From: Steroidobacteraceae bacterium
Lineage (GTDB): Bacteria > Pseudomonadota > Gammaproteobacteria > Steroidobacterales > Steroidobacteraceae
DNA: 26,807 nt
Reading direction: 5' to 3'
Assembly: GCA_013044085.1 (NCBI GenBank)
Contig: JABEVI010000183.1
Span: forward strand, 1-26,807
The notes beneath the pieces are model-generated. The model was not told where the DNA came from and made no database searches. It worked only from the letters and a program-made list of their open reading frames with translations. Of this stretch, positions 6,743 through 13,936 are shown piece after piece; within the stretch, counting starts at the first letter, position 1; every line of letters starts with the position of its first letter. The position numbers were made by a program, and so were the translations under genes.

Positions 6743-7504
6743 ATGAATCTGCACGGCAAGACGATCATCATCACCGGCGCGGGCCGCGGCATCGGACAGG
6801 CAATCGCGGAGGGCTTGGCGGCGCGTGGCGCCAACCTCGCATTGATCGACCTGCGCGCCGAAGATCTGGTGGCCAGCCAGGCTTTGTGCGTGGCGAAAGG
6901 CGTTACGGTGCGTCTCTACCCGGCCAATGTCGCCAAGGAAGACCAGGTGGTCGAAGCCATGACGCGCATCGGCGCCGATTTCGGACGCCTCGATGGCCTG
7001 GTCAATAACGCCGGCATCGTTCGCGACGGCTTGCTCGTGAAGGCCAAGGACAACGCCGTCATCGACCGCTTGGCGCTATCGCAGTGGAGCGCGGTCATCG
7101 ACGTCAATTTGACCGGCGTGTTTCTCTGCGCGCGCGAGGCGGCGGCCCGCATGATCGAATATGGCAATGGCGGTGTGATCGTGAACATTTCGAGCATTTC
7201 CAAGGCCGGCAATGCGGGTCAGACCAACTACAGTGCCGCGAAGGCGGGCGTGAGTGCGATGACCGTTGTTTGGGCCAAGGAATTGGGCCGATATGGGATT
7301 CGTGTCGGCGCGGTTGCACCGGGGTTTACGCGCACGGAAATTCTGGCTTCTATGCGCCCGGAAATGCTCGAAAAACTCACCGCACCGGTGCCCCTGAAGC
7401 GCCTCGGGCAGCCACAGGAAATCGCGGATGCGGTGCGGTTCATCTTCGAGAACGATTTCTACTCCGGCCGCTGCCTGGAACTCGACGGCGGTCTGCGGCT
7501 CTGA
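6743..7504 (+). CDS. SDR family oxidoreductase in the PHA locus
   Basis: A 253-residue classical SDR. Visible are TGAGRGIG (11-18), NNAG (88-91), Asn122, Ser150/151, and Tyr163 and Lys167 (YxxxK). Asp36 at the end of the second strand favours NAD(H), unlike the phaB-like enzyme at 3609. Residues about 99-111 are an insertion between the NNAG motif and the next helix. ATG 6743 is preferred because GAAGG lies 11 bases upstream; ATG 6725 would add six residues and overlap phaR. It could be a second 3-ketoacyl-CoA reductase or a 3-hydroxyacyl-CoA dehydrogenase acting on PHA monomers. The substrate is not determined. Confidence 0.8.
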   Translation: MNLHGKTIIITGAGRGIGQAIAEGLAARGANLALIDLRAEDLVASQALCVAKGVTVRLYPANVAKEDQVVEAMTRIGADFGRLDGLVNNAGIVRDGLLVKAKDNAVIDRLALSQWSAVIDVNLTGVFLCAREAAARMIEYGNGGVIVNISSISKAGNAGQTNYSAAKAGVSAMTVVWAKELGRYGIRVGAVAPGFTRTEILASMRPEMLEKLTAPVPLKRLGQPQEIADAVRFIFENDFYSGRCLELDGGLRL

Positions 7505-7698
7505 TGTATGCGACGCAATGGCCTTGTATCGTGAGTCCGTAATATGTTTGATGTCAAGAAACAGTACTCATTAAAAAACAATAGGATATAATTATCTTGT
7601 TATGTGGAATCGAGAATAGTTAATCCTCTTGCAGTGCATACAAATAGCTGCTAGAGTGGCCCCGTACCGTAAAGCAGTGAGCCACACAAGGAGCCGAC
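7505..7698 (+). promoter_or_regulatory. AT-rich phasin promoter region with possible PhaR sites
   Basis: A 194-base gap, strongly AT-rich between about 7545 and 7650. A plausible promoter is TTGCAG (7629-7634), a 17-base spacer, then TAGAGT (7652-7657). The -35 overlaps TGCAGTGCA (7630-7638), and CTGCTAG (7648-7654) overlaps the -10. TGC-containing repeats across a phasin promoter are what a PhaR operator would look like (inference). CTGCTAG also occurs upstream of phaR at 6107-6113. The ribosome binding site AAGGAG (7689-7694) fixes the phasin start. Confidence 0.5.
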
Positions 7699-8058
7699 AT
7701 GTCAGACCTCAATTTTGATCCCAATGCCGCGTTCGATGCCTACCGCAATGCCCTGGCGCCGACGATGCATGCACAGCAAGAGAGCTTGAAAACGATCGAG
7801 AGCTTCGGCCGCTACCAATATGCGATCGCCGGCGACTACCTCGAATGGGGTCTTGCCCAGGTGAAGGCGAGTCTGGCGGCGAAGACTCCGGCGGAACTCG
7901 CCGCGGGTCAGTCGGCGCTGGCGACGCAGTTCGGGGACCGCTTCAAGAGCCGCGTGCAAGAGTTCGTGAACCTTGCCGCAGGCGCACAGGCCTCGTTCAA
8001 TCAGTTGGTGCTCGACGCGACCGCCAAAGTGGCCGAGTCAGCGAAGAAGAATTCTTAA
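7699..8058 (+). CDS. Phasin family protein 1
   Basis: A 119-residue helical, amphipathic protein of the phasin family, which coats PHA granules and controls their size. The pattern AQQESLKTIESFGRYQ in the N-terminal third, then GDYLEWGLAQVKASL, and the C-terminal QARFNQ-like stretch (QASFNQLVLDATAKVAES) are characteristic. There is no signal peptide. AAGGAG lies five bases before the ATG. It is the first gene after the AT-rich promoter and is followed by a homologue of exactly the same length, so the two arose by tandem duplication. Expression is probably under PhaR control. Confidence 0.88.
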   Translation: MSDLNFDPNAAFDAYRNALAPTMHAQQESLKTIESFGRYQYAIAGDYLEWGLAQVKASLAAKTPAELAAGQSALATQFGDRFKSRVQEFVNLAAGAQASFNQLVLDATAKVAESAKKNS

Positions 8059-8081
8059 GGTTCTCAGCAGGAGCAATGCTC

Positions 8082-8441
8082 ATGTCAAATTCAGATTCAG
8101 GTTCGGGTGCAGCCTTCGACAGCCTCAAAAATGCCTGGGCACCGGCGCTGCGTGCGCAGCAGGAAGCCCTGAAGGCGATCGAAAGTTTCGGTCGCTTTCA
8201 GGCCGGTCTTGCCGGGGATTACATGGATTGGACGATGGCACAGGCCAAAGCCAATCTGAGCGCGGGTAGCGCCACTGACCTCGCAGCGGTGCAAACGGCG
8301 CTCGCAGGGCAATTCGGTGAGAAGTTCAAGGCGAGGGTGCAGGAATACGTCGGCCTCGCAACCGCGGCACAGGCCTCGTTCAACCAGGTGTTGGGCGAAG
8401 CCACGGCCGGTGTTGCTTCGACGTTCAAGAAAAGCACCTGA
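8082..8441 (+). CDS. Phasin family protein 2
   Basis: A 119-residue phasin that aligns end to end with the preceding phasin without a gap. About half the positions are identical, including AQQE-LK-IESFGR, AGDY, KARVQE/KSRVQE and AQASFNQ. ATG 8082 is chosen because AGGAG at 8069-8073 is at correct spacing; ATG 8076 would be too close to it. It lies 23 bases after phasin 1 and shares its transcript. The sequence before residue 10 differs completely between the two copies, so they may differ in localisation or partners (inference). Confidence 0.88.
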   Translation: MSNSDSGSGAAFDSLKNAWAPALRAQQEALKAIESFGRFQAGLAGDYMDWTMAQAKANLSAGSATDLAAVQTALAGQFGEKFKARVQEYVGLATAAQASFNQVLGEATAGVASTFKKST

Positions 8442-8499
8442 GAACCGGAACGATCCGGCGCGCACTACGCGAGCCTTGCGTTGTGCGCGCCCCGTTCGA

Positions 8500-8514
8500 G
8501 GGAGGCGATGTGAC
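8500..8514 (+). promoter_or_regulatory. RBS and start-stop element at the class I phaC start
   Basis: GGGAGGCGATGTGAC is identical to the 15 bases at the DUF779 start (126-140). A strong Shine-Dalgarno sequence precedes an out-of-frame ATG-TGA that overlaps the in-frame GTG start at 8510. It decides the start of phaC; the more upstream in-frame ATG at 8483 lacks such a site. Confidence 0.6.
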
Positions 8515-10246
8515 TGACCCGATTAAAGTGGCGACGGACGTTGAGTCGCAATGGCTGAAGGCCATGCGCGCGCAATTTGCCGGTATGACCGGTGGTCTGG
8601 CGCCGGAGGTCTACGTTCTAGCCTGGCTGGATTGGTGCACCAATCTCGCCCAGCGTCCCGCAACGCAACTCGAACTCGGTGGCATGGCGGCCAGCAAGGC
8701 GATCGACAGCTGGACTTTCGCGCTCAATGCGCTTGGCGGCAAGCCGCTTGCGCCCGCCGAAGCTGACAACCGCTACGGCGTTGAAGCCTGGCGGCACTGG
8801 CCTTACAACGTCTATGCCAATAGCTATCGGAATGTTGCCGACTGGTGGCAGGCGGCGCTGGCCGGCGTTCCTGGTGTCGAGGCGGCCAATGCACGTACTC
8901 TGAAGCTCATGGGTTCGAATGCGCTCGAGGCGGTGTCGCCGGCGAATTATCTGGCTACGAATCCGGAGTTGCTCGATACCACGCGGGCCGAGTCGGGCCG
9001 CAACCTGCTGCGCGGAATGCACCTCTGGCTCAAGGACCTTGAATTGCTGTTCGCGCGCGATGCCGTGCCGCGCGATAAGCCTTTCGTGGTCGGCCGCGAT
9101 GTCGCCGTCACACCCGGCAAGGTGGTGATGCGCAATCCGCTGGTCGAATTGATTCAATACGATCCTGTGACGCCTTCCGTCTACGCCGAGCCGATCGTCA
9201 TCCTGCCGGCCTGGATCATGAAGTACTACATTCTGGACCTGTCGCCGGCTAATTCCCTGGTTCGCTACCTGGTCTCACAGGGACACACGGTGTTCATGGT
9301 TTCCTGGAAGAATCCGGGGCCTGGGGACCGCGATCTCGGTCTCGACGATTACCTGCAACTCGGTGTGCGTGACGTGATTGAAACCGTTGCGGCGATCGCT
9401 CCGCAATCCGCGATGCACATGGTCGGCTACTGTATCGGCGGCACGCTGCTGTCGATCGCAGCGGCGGCCATGGCCGCGCAGGGCGAGAGGCGCATCGCAT
9501 CGCTGTCGCTGCTGGCCGCGCAGACCGACTTCAGCGAGCCCGGCGAGCTTTCGCTGTTCATCAGTCCGGCCCAGTTGGAGATGCTGGAGGCGGCGATGCA
9601 GCGCACCGGCGTACTGACCGCAGAACAGATGGGTGGGGCATTCGCCTTGTTGCGCTCGCGGGATCTGTTGTGGGTGCCGGCCGTCAACAAGTACTTGCGC
9701 GGCCAGGAAATCAAGCCGAACGATCTGATGAGTTGGAACGCCGACGGCACGCGCATGCCGTGCCGCATGCACACCGAATATTTGCGCGAACTATACCTTC
9801 ACAACAAGCTGGCGCGGGGCGAGTTCGTCGCGCAGGGCGAGCGGGTGGATCTCAGTGCGGTGCGTTGGCCGATGTTCGTCGTCGGCACAGAGACCGACCA
9901 TGTGGCTCCGTGGCGCTCGGTTTATAAAGCCAGGGGTTTGACTCGGTCCAACGACTACACCTTTCTGCTGACCTCTGGTGGTCATAACGCGGGCATCGTC
10001 AGCGGGCCCGTGCATCCGCGGCGGCGACATCGGATGCTTTCATGGTCCGATGAAACGACGAGTCTCAGCCCGGAGGATTGGCAACACACGGCTGTGCTCA
10101 CCGAGGGCTCCTGGTGGCCGAGCTGGCAGCGCTGGCTGGTGGCGCACTCCTCGCCGACGGAGCTCGCGGCGCGTGTCCCGGGGAGCGATGCCGCGGGATT
10201 CCCGGCGCTCAGCGACGCGCCGGGCGATTACGTGAAACAAGCCTAG
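8510..10246 (+). CDS. phaC: Class I poly(3-hydroxyalkanoate) synthase
   Basis: A 578-residue single-subunit-type synthase. An N-terminal PhaC_N domain (about residues 60-240, with WRHWPYNVYANSYRN and similar) precedes the alpha/beta hydrolase core. The lipase-like box is Gly-Tyr-Cys308-Ile-Gly-Gly, with Asp463 (GTETDHVAPW) and His492 (SGGHNAGI) completing the triad. The length fits class I (about 590 residues), and the segment around FMVSWKNPG is typical. The GTG start at 8510 is supported by GGGAGG. The gene lies 68 bases after phasin 2 and probably shares its transcript. Its stop TAG shares the four bases CTAG with the stop of the convergent thiolase gene. This is the second, unrelated-class PHA synthase in the locus. 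Confidence 0.92.
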   Translation: MTDPIKVATDVESQWLKAMRAQFAGMTGGLAPEVYVLAWLDWCTNLAQRPATQLELGGMAASKAIDSWTFALNALGGKPLAPAEADNRYGVEAWRHWPYNVYANSYRNVADWWQAALAGVPGVEAANARTLKLMGSNALEAVSPANYLATNPELLDTTRAESGRNLLRGMHLWLKDLELLFARDAVPRDKPFVVGRDVAVTPGKVVMRNPLVELIQYDPVTPSVYAEPIVILPAWIMKYYILDLSPANSLVRYLVSQGHTVFMVSWKNPGPGDRDLGLDDYLQLGVRDVIETVAAIAPQSAMHMVGYCIGGTLLSIAAAAMAAQGERRIASLSLLAAQTDFSEPGELSLFISPAQLEMLEAAMQRTGVLTAEQMGGAFALLRSRDLLWVPAVNKYLRGQEIKPNDLMSWNADGTRMPCRMHTEYLRELYLHNKLARGEFVAQGERVDLSAVRWPMFVVGTETDHVAPWRSVYKARGLTRSNDYTFLLTSGGHNAGIVSGPVHPRRRHRMLSWSDETTSLSPEDWQHTAVLTEGSWWPSWQRWLVAHSSPTELAARVPGSDAAGFPALSDAPGDYVKQA

Positions 10247-11418
10247 CGTTCGATGGCGAGCGCGACCCCCATGCCGCCGCCGATGCACAGGCTCGCAAGA
10301 CCTTTTTTTGCGCCGCGCCGTTGCATCTCGTGAAGCAGCGTGACGAGGATACGGCAGCCTGACGCTCCGATCGGATGACCGATCGCGATGGCACCGCCGT
10401 TGACGTTGATTTTCGAGGTGTCCCAACCCATCGCTCGGTTCACCGCGATGGCTTGCGCGGCGAAGGCCTCGTTGACTTCGATCAGGTCCAGGTCGGCGTG
10501 TCGCCAACCGGCCTTCTCAAGACACAAACGGCTCGCCGGCACCGGCCCCATTCCCATGAGCTGAGGATCGACGCCGGCCGAAGCGTAGGCGCGGATCCGC
10601 GCCATCACCGGCAGGCCGAGTTCGCCGGCCTTGCGGGCCGTCATCAGCATGATGGCGGCTGCACCGTCATTGATTCCCGAAGCATTGCCCGCGGTGACCG
10701 TTCCATCCTTGGCGAAGGCCGGTTTCAATTCGCCGAGCGCTTCGGCCGTCACGCCGTGGCGGATGAATTCGTCGCGGTCGAACCGGATCGAGCCCTTTTT
10801 GCTCACCACATCGATCGGCGCGATCTCGTCGGCGAAGCGGCCGGCGACCTGGGCCGCCTCTGCCTTTTGCTGCGATTGCGCCGCGAACTCATCCTGATCG
10901 CGGCGGCTGACGGCATGTTTCGTTGCGACGTTCTCGGCCGTGACTCCCATATGGTATTGATTGAACGCATCCCAAAGACCGTCAATGATCATCGTGTCGA
11001 GCAGCTTCGCCTCGCCCATGCGAAATCCATCGCGTGAACCCGGCAGCACGTGCGGCGCGGCGCTCATGTTCTCCTGTCCCCCGGCGATCACGATTTGCGC
11101 ATCGCCGCACTTGATCGCCTGCGCGGCGAGGTGCGTCGCTTTCAGACCGCTGCCGCAAACCTTGCCGACTGTCATTGCCGGTACGCTGGCCGGGATGCCC
11201 GCCCGCATCGATGCCTGTCGCGCGGGGTTCTGACCGCAGCCGGCCGTGAGCACCTGACCGAGGATCACTTCCGATATCTGCTCCGGTGCGACACCGGTCG
11301 AGGACAGGAGCGCCTTGATCACCTGTGCGCCGAGGTCGACGGCGGGAACCTTGGCGATCGCACCGCCAAATTTGCCGACCGCGCTGCGCAGCGCGGCGGT
11401 GATAACCACTTCTTCCAT
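10243..11418 (-). CDS. phaA: Acetyl-CoA acetyltransferase (beta-ketothiolase)
   Basis: A 391-residue biosynthetic-type thiolase that condenses two acetyl-CoA to acetoacetyl-CoA, the first step toward polyhydroxybutyrate. Visible are the nucleophile Cys88 (VCGSGLKA), a NEAFA motif (316-320), His348 (GGAIAIGHPIGASG) and Cys378 (CIGGGMG). Its length matches PhaA/AtoB. The start overlaps the stop of acs by one base (TGATG), so the pair is translationally coupled. Longer readings upstream of ATG 11418 run inside acs and are not homologous. It is transcribed toward the class I phaC, sharing CTAG at the stops. Confidence 0.93.
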   Translation of the reverse strand: MEEVVITAALRSAVGKFGGAIAKVPAVDLGAQVIKALLSSTGVAPEQISEVILGQVLTAGCGQNPARQASMRAGIPASVPAMTVGKVCGSGLKATHLAAQAIKCGDAQIVIAGGQENMSAAPHVLPGSRDGFRMGEAKLLDTMIIDGLWDAFNQYHMGVTAENVATKHAVSRRDQDEFAAQSQQKAEAAQVAGRFADEIAPIDVVSKKGSIRFDRDEFIRHGVTAEALGELKPAFAKDGTVTAGNASGINDGAAAIMLMTARKAGELGLPVMARIRAYASAGVDPQLMGMGPVPASRLCLEKAGWRHADLDLIEVNEAFAAQAIAVNRAMGWDTSKINVNGGAIAIGHPIGASGCRILVTLLHEMQRRGAKKGLASLCIGGGMGVALAIER

Positions 11419-13364
11419 CAGTGTCGCTCCTCGCGTGCCGCCAAGAGTTCCTCGACCACGGCCGGATCCGCAAGCGTCGAGATGTCGCCGATCTGATCGC
11501 TCTCGCCGGCGGCAATCTTGCGAAGTATGCGTCTCATGATCTTGCCCGAGCGCGTCTTCGGCAGTCCGGGAGCCCACTGGATCGCATCCGGCGTGGCGAT
11601 CGGGCTGATTTCGCGACGAACCCAGTCACGCAATTCGGTGCGCAACGCCTCGGTCGGTTCCGCACCCTCGATCAAGGTCACATACGCATAGATTCCCTGG
11701 CCCTTGACGTCGTGGGGAAAGCCGACCACCGCGGATTCGGCGACCTTCGGATGTGCGACCAGCGCGCTCTCGATTTCCGCCGTGCCGAGCCGGTGCCCGG
11801 CGACGTTGATCACGTCGTCCACGCGGCCGGTGATCCAGTAGTATCCATCGATGTCGCGGCGTGCGCCGTCTCCCGTGACGTACATGCCGGGAAAGGTCTT
11901 GAAGTAGGTCTCCACGAAGCGTTCATGGTCCCCGTAGACGGTGCGCATCTGTCCGGGCCAACTGTCGAGAATCACGAGGTTTCCCTCGCAGGCATCCTCC
12001 AGGATGCGGCCCTCGCCATCGACGATCGCCGGGCGGACGCCGAAAAATGGCAGCGCCGCCGAACCGGGCTTCAAGTCGGTCGCGCCGGCAAATGGCGAAA
12101 TCAGAATGCCGCCGGTCTCGGTTTGCCACCAGGTGTCGACGATCGGGCATCGACCATTGCCGACGACCCGGTGGTACCACTCCCACGCCTCGGGGTTGAT
12201 CGGTTCACCGACCGAACCGAGCAGTCGCAGGCTGTTGCGCGACCAAGCCGTGACCGGTTCCTCGCCCTCGCGCATCAAGGAACGAATGGCGGTGGGGGAT
12301 GAGTAGAAGATCGTAACGCGGTGTTTGTCGACGATCTGCCAGAAACGGCCCGAGTCGGGATAGGTGGGAACACCCTCGAACATCAGTGTCGTTGCGCCGT
12401 TGGCGAGTGGTCCGTAGAGCACGTAACTATGACCGGTCACCCAGCCCAGATCGGCCGTTGCCCAGTAGATGTCGTCATCCCGCAGGTCGAAAATGCATTC
12501 ATGGGTGTAGGCGGCGTACACCAGATAGCCGCCCGTCGTATGCAGTACGCCCTTCGGCTTTCCCGTCGATCCGGACGTGTACAGGATGAACAGCGGATCC
12601 TCGGCGCCCATCGCCGTCGCGGGGCACTCCTTCGGCTGGGTGGACACGAGGTCCTCGTACCAACGGTCCCGCGGTGCGTACATCGGCACACGCACCCCGG
12701 TGCGGCGCACGACCAGCACATTCTTGACGCATTCGGTGCCCTTGATGCTCAAGGCGCCGTCGACGTTTTTCTTCAAGGCCACGCGTTTGCCGCCGCGGAT
12801 GCCCTCGTCCGCGGTGATCACGACGCTGGAATCGCAATCGGCGATGCGGCCGCCCAACGCCTCGGGCGAGAAGCCGGCGAATACCACCGAATGGATCGCG
12901 CCGATGCGTGCGCAGGCGAGCATCGATATTGCGATTTCCGGAACCATCGGCAGATAGATGGTGACCCGGTCGCCTCTTTGCACGCCGAGGGATTTGAGCG
13001 CGTTGGCGCATTGACAGACGCGCTCGTGCAGTTCGCGATAGCTGATGTGTTCGGCGAGCTTCGGATCATCGCCTTCCCAAATGATCGCGGTCTTGTCCCC
13101 GCGCGCGTGCAGGTGTCTGTCCAGACAGTTGCTCGAGACGTTCAACTGTCCATCCTCGAACCAGCGGACATGGCAGTTGGTGGCGTCGAAACTCGTGTCC
13201 TTGACTCGGGTGAAGGGTCGGATCCAGTCGATGCGTCGTGCCACGCGCCCCCAGAAGTCTTCGGGCGTGGCGACCGATTGCGCGTATTGGCGGACGTAAT
13301 CCGCGCGCTTGATGGTCGTCGTCGCGGCGAACCGCTCTGGTACGGGGTAGATCTTTTCGTCCAT
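11418..13364 (-). CDS. acs: Acetyl-CoA synthetase
   Basis: A 648-residue AMP-forming acyl-CoA synthetase that converts acetate, ATP and CoA to acetyl-CoA. Visible are the N-terminal ACAS_N region, the phosphate loop YTSGSTGKPKGV, the WWQTETGG motif, the TGDGARRDIDGYYWITGR hinge region, and the C-terminal PKTRSGKIMRR motif. Lys608 in that motif corresponds to the Lys inactivated by acetylation in characterised Acs enzymes. ATG 13364 with an AGAGGG site gives the usual length; an ATG at 13406 would add 14 residues. Coupling to phaA puts acetate activation directly ahead of PHA precursor synthesis. A propionyl-CoA synthetase is the main alternative, but the Acs-like length and motifs favour acetate. 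Confidence 0.93.
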   Translation of the reverse strand: MDEKIYPVPERFAATTTIKRADYVRQYAQSVATPEDFWGRVARRIDWIRPFTRVKDTSFDATNCHVRWFEDGQLNVSSNCLDRHLHARGDKTAIIWEGDDPKLAEHISYRELHERVCQCANALKSLGVQRGDRVTIYLPMVPEIAISMLACARIGAIHSVVFAGFSPEALGGRIADCDSSVVITADEGIRGGKRVALKKNVDGALSIKGTECVKNVLVVRRTGVRVPMYAPRDRWYEDLVSTQPKECPATAMGAEDPLFILYTSGSTGKPKGVLHTTGGYLVYAAYTHECIFDLRDDDIYWATADLGWVTGHSYVLYGPLANGATTLMFEGVPTYPDSGRFWQIVDKHRVTIFYSSPTAIRSLMREGEEPVTAWSRNSLRLLGSVGEPINPEAWEWYHRVVGNGRCPIVDTWWQTETGGILISPFAGATDLKPGSAALPFFGVRPAIVDGEGRILEDACEGNLVILDSWPGQMRTVYGDHERFVETYFKTFPGMYVTGDGARRDIDGYYWITGRVDDVINVAGHRLGTAEIESALVAHPKVAESAVVGFPHDVKGQGIYAYVTLIEGAEPTEALRTELRDWVRREISPIATPDAIQWAPGLPKTRSGKIMRRILRKIAAGESDQIGDISTLADPAVVEELLAAREERH

Positions 13365-13409
13365 TGCGCGCGCACCCTCTGCTGTGAATTTGTTCTGGGT
13401 CCCCACCCG

Positions 13410-13440
13410 ATCATACTATGCACCCGGCGCACGGCGGCAA
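13410..13440 (-). promoter_or_regulatory. Candidate acs-phaA promoter
   Basis: On the minus strand TTGCCG (13440-13435) is followed after 19 bases by TATGAT (13415-13410), which is five of six bases of the sigma70 -10 consensus. Initiation would fall near 13403, giving a leader of about 40 bases before the acs ATG. The spacer is longer than optimal, so this is only a candidate. Confidence 0.35.
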
Positions 13441-13570
13441 GGTGAGCCTCGGTGTGTACCAAGCCTGAGACGGTCGGACGCATTCTGGCCAGCCTCAATC
13501 GATTGTATGCAGGGTTCTTGCCAGGTCGATGCGCCCAGTCGGCGTGCGTTCCCACGCCACGCGGGGCCGC

Positions 13571-13600
13571 TTGACGTCCGTAGGGCGCGCGCGGCACACT
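13571..13600 (+). promoter_or_regulatory. Candidate promoter of the btuB riboswitch transcript
   Basis: TTGACG (13571-13576), five of six bases of the -35 consensus, is followed after 18 bases by CACACT (13595-13600), a weak -10. Transcription would begin just before the riboswitch aptamer. The placement is right, but the -10 match is poor. In the rest of the gene-free stretch 13365-13936, outside this site, the acs promoter and the riboswitch, I see nothing else. Confidence 0.35.
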
Positions 13601-13611
13601 GCGCGCCGTTG

Positions 13612-13797
13612 TCAGGTGCTCGGGCGGCGTGTGCGTCGACGAGTGAAACGGGAAATCGGTGAAGCCTCGAAGGCCATTCCGATACTGCCCCCGCAACGGT
13701 AAGCGAGATAAACCGGGTCAATGACGTCACTGTGCGCAGCGCACGGGAAGACGACCCGGCAGGGAACAACCACTCGCGAGTCCGGAGACCGGCCTGG
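13612..13797 (+). ncRNA. Cobalamin (B12) riboswitch
   Basis: The conserved core of the AdoCbl/cobalamin aptamer is visible in order: GAAACGGGAAATCGGTG (13643-13661 region), CTGCCCCCGCAACGGTAAGC (13685-13704), a CACTG then GGGAAG segment, and the 3' B12 box GAGTCCGGAGACCGGCCT (13778-13795). The 5' partner stem begins near 13612. It lies in the leader of btuB, about 140 bases before the likely start, and would lower expression when cobalamin is plentiful. No rho-independent terminator with a T-tract follows, so control of translation initiation is more likely than termination. Exact boundaries are approximate. Confidence 0.93.
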
Positions 13798-13936
13798 AAA
13801 CATAGGGCATGCGTTGCGGTGGGCGACGGCGTGGTGGACATGCGCGGCAGCGCACCCGTCCGCTCCGCTGCACGACATCCATCCGACGCGCCATTGGTCC
13901 GGTCAGATCATGCACGGCGGGTGCAAGGGTGGTTTC

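Noticed and set aside
7576..7600. TATAAT-like sequence in the AT-rich gap as the phasin promoter
   Set aside because: No acceptable -35 lies 16-18 bases upstream. The pair at 7629-7657 is better placed, although also imperfect.
13721..13936. Longer N-terminus for btuB beginning inside the riboswitch
   Set aside because: The extra 72 codons overlap conserved aptamer sequence, would place the signal peptide internally, and show no homology.
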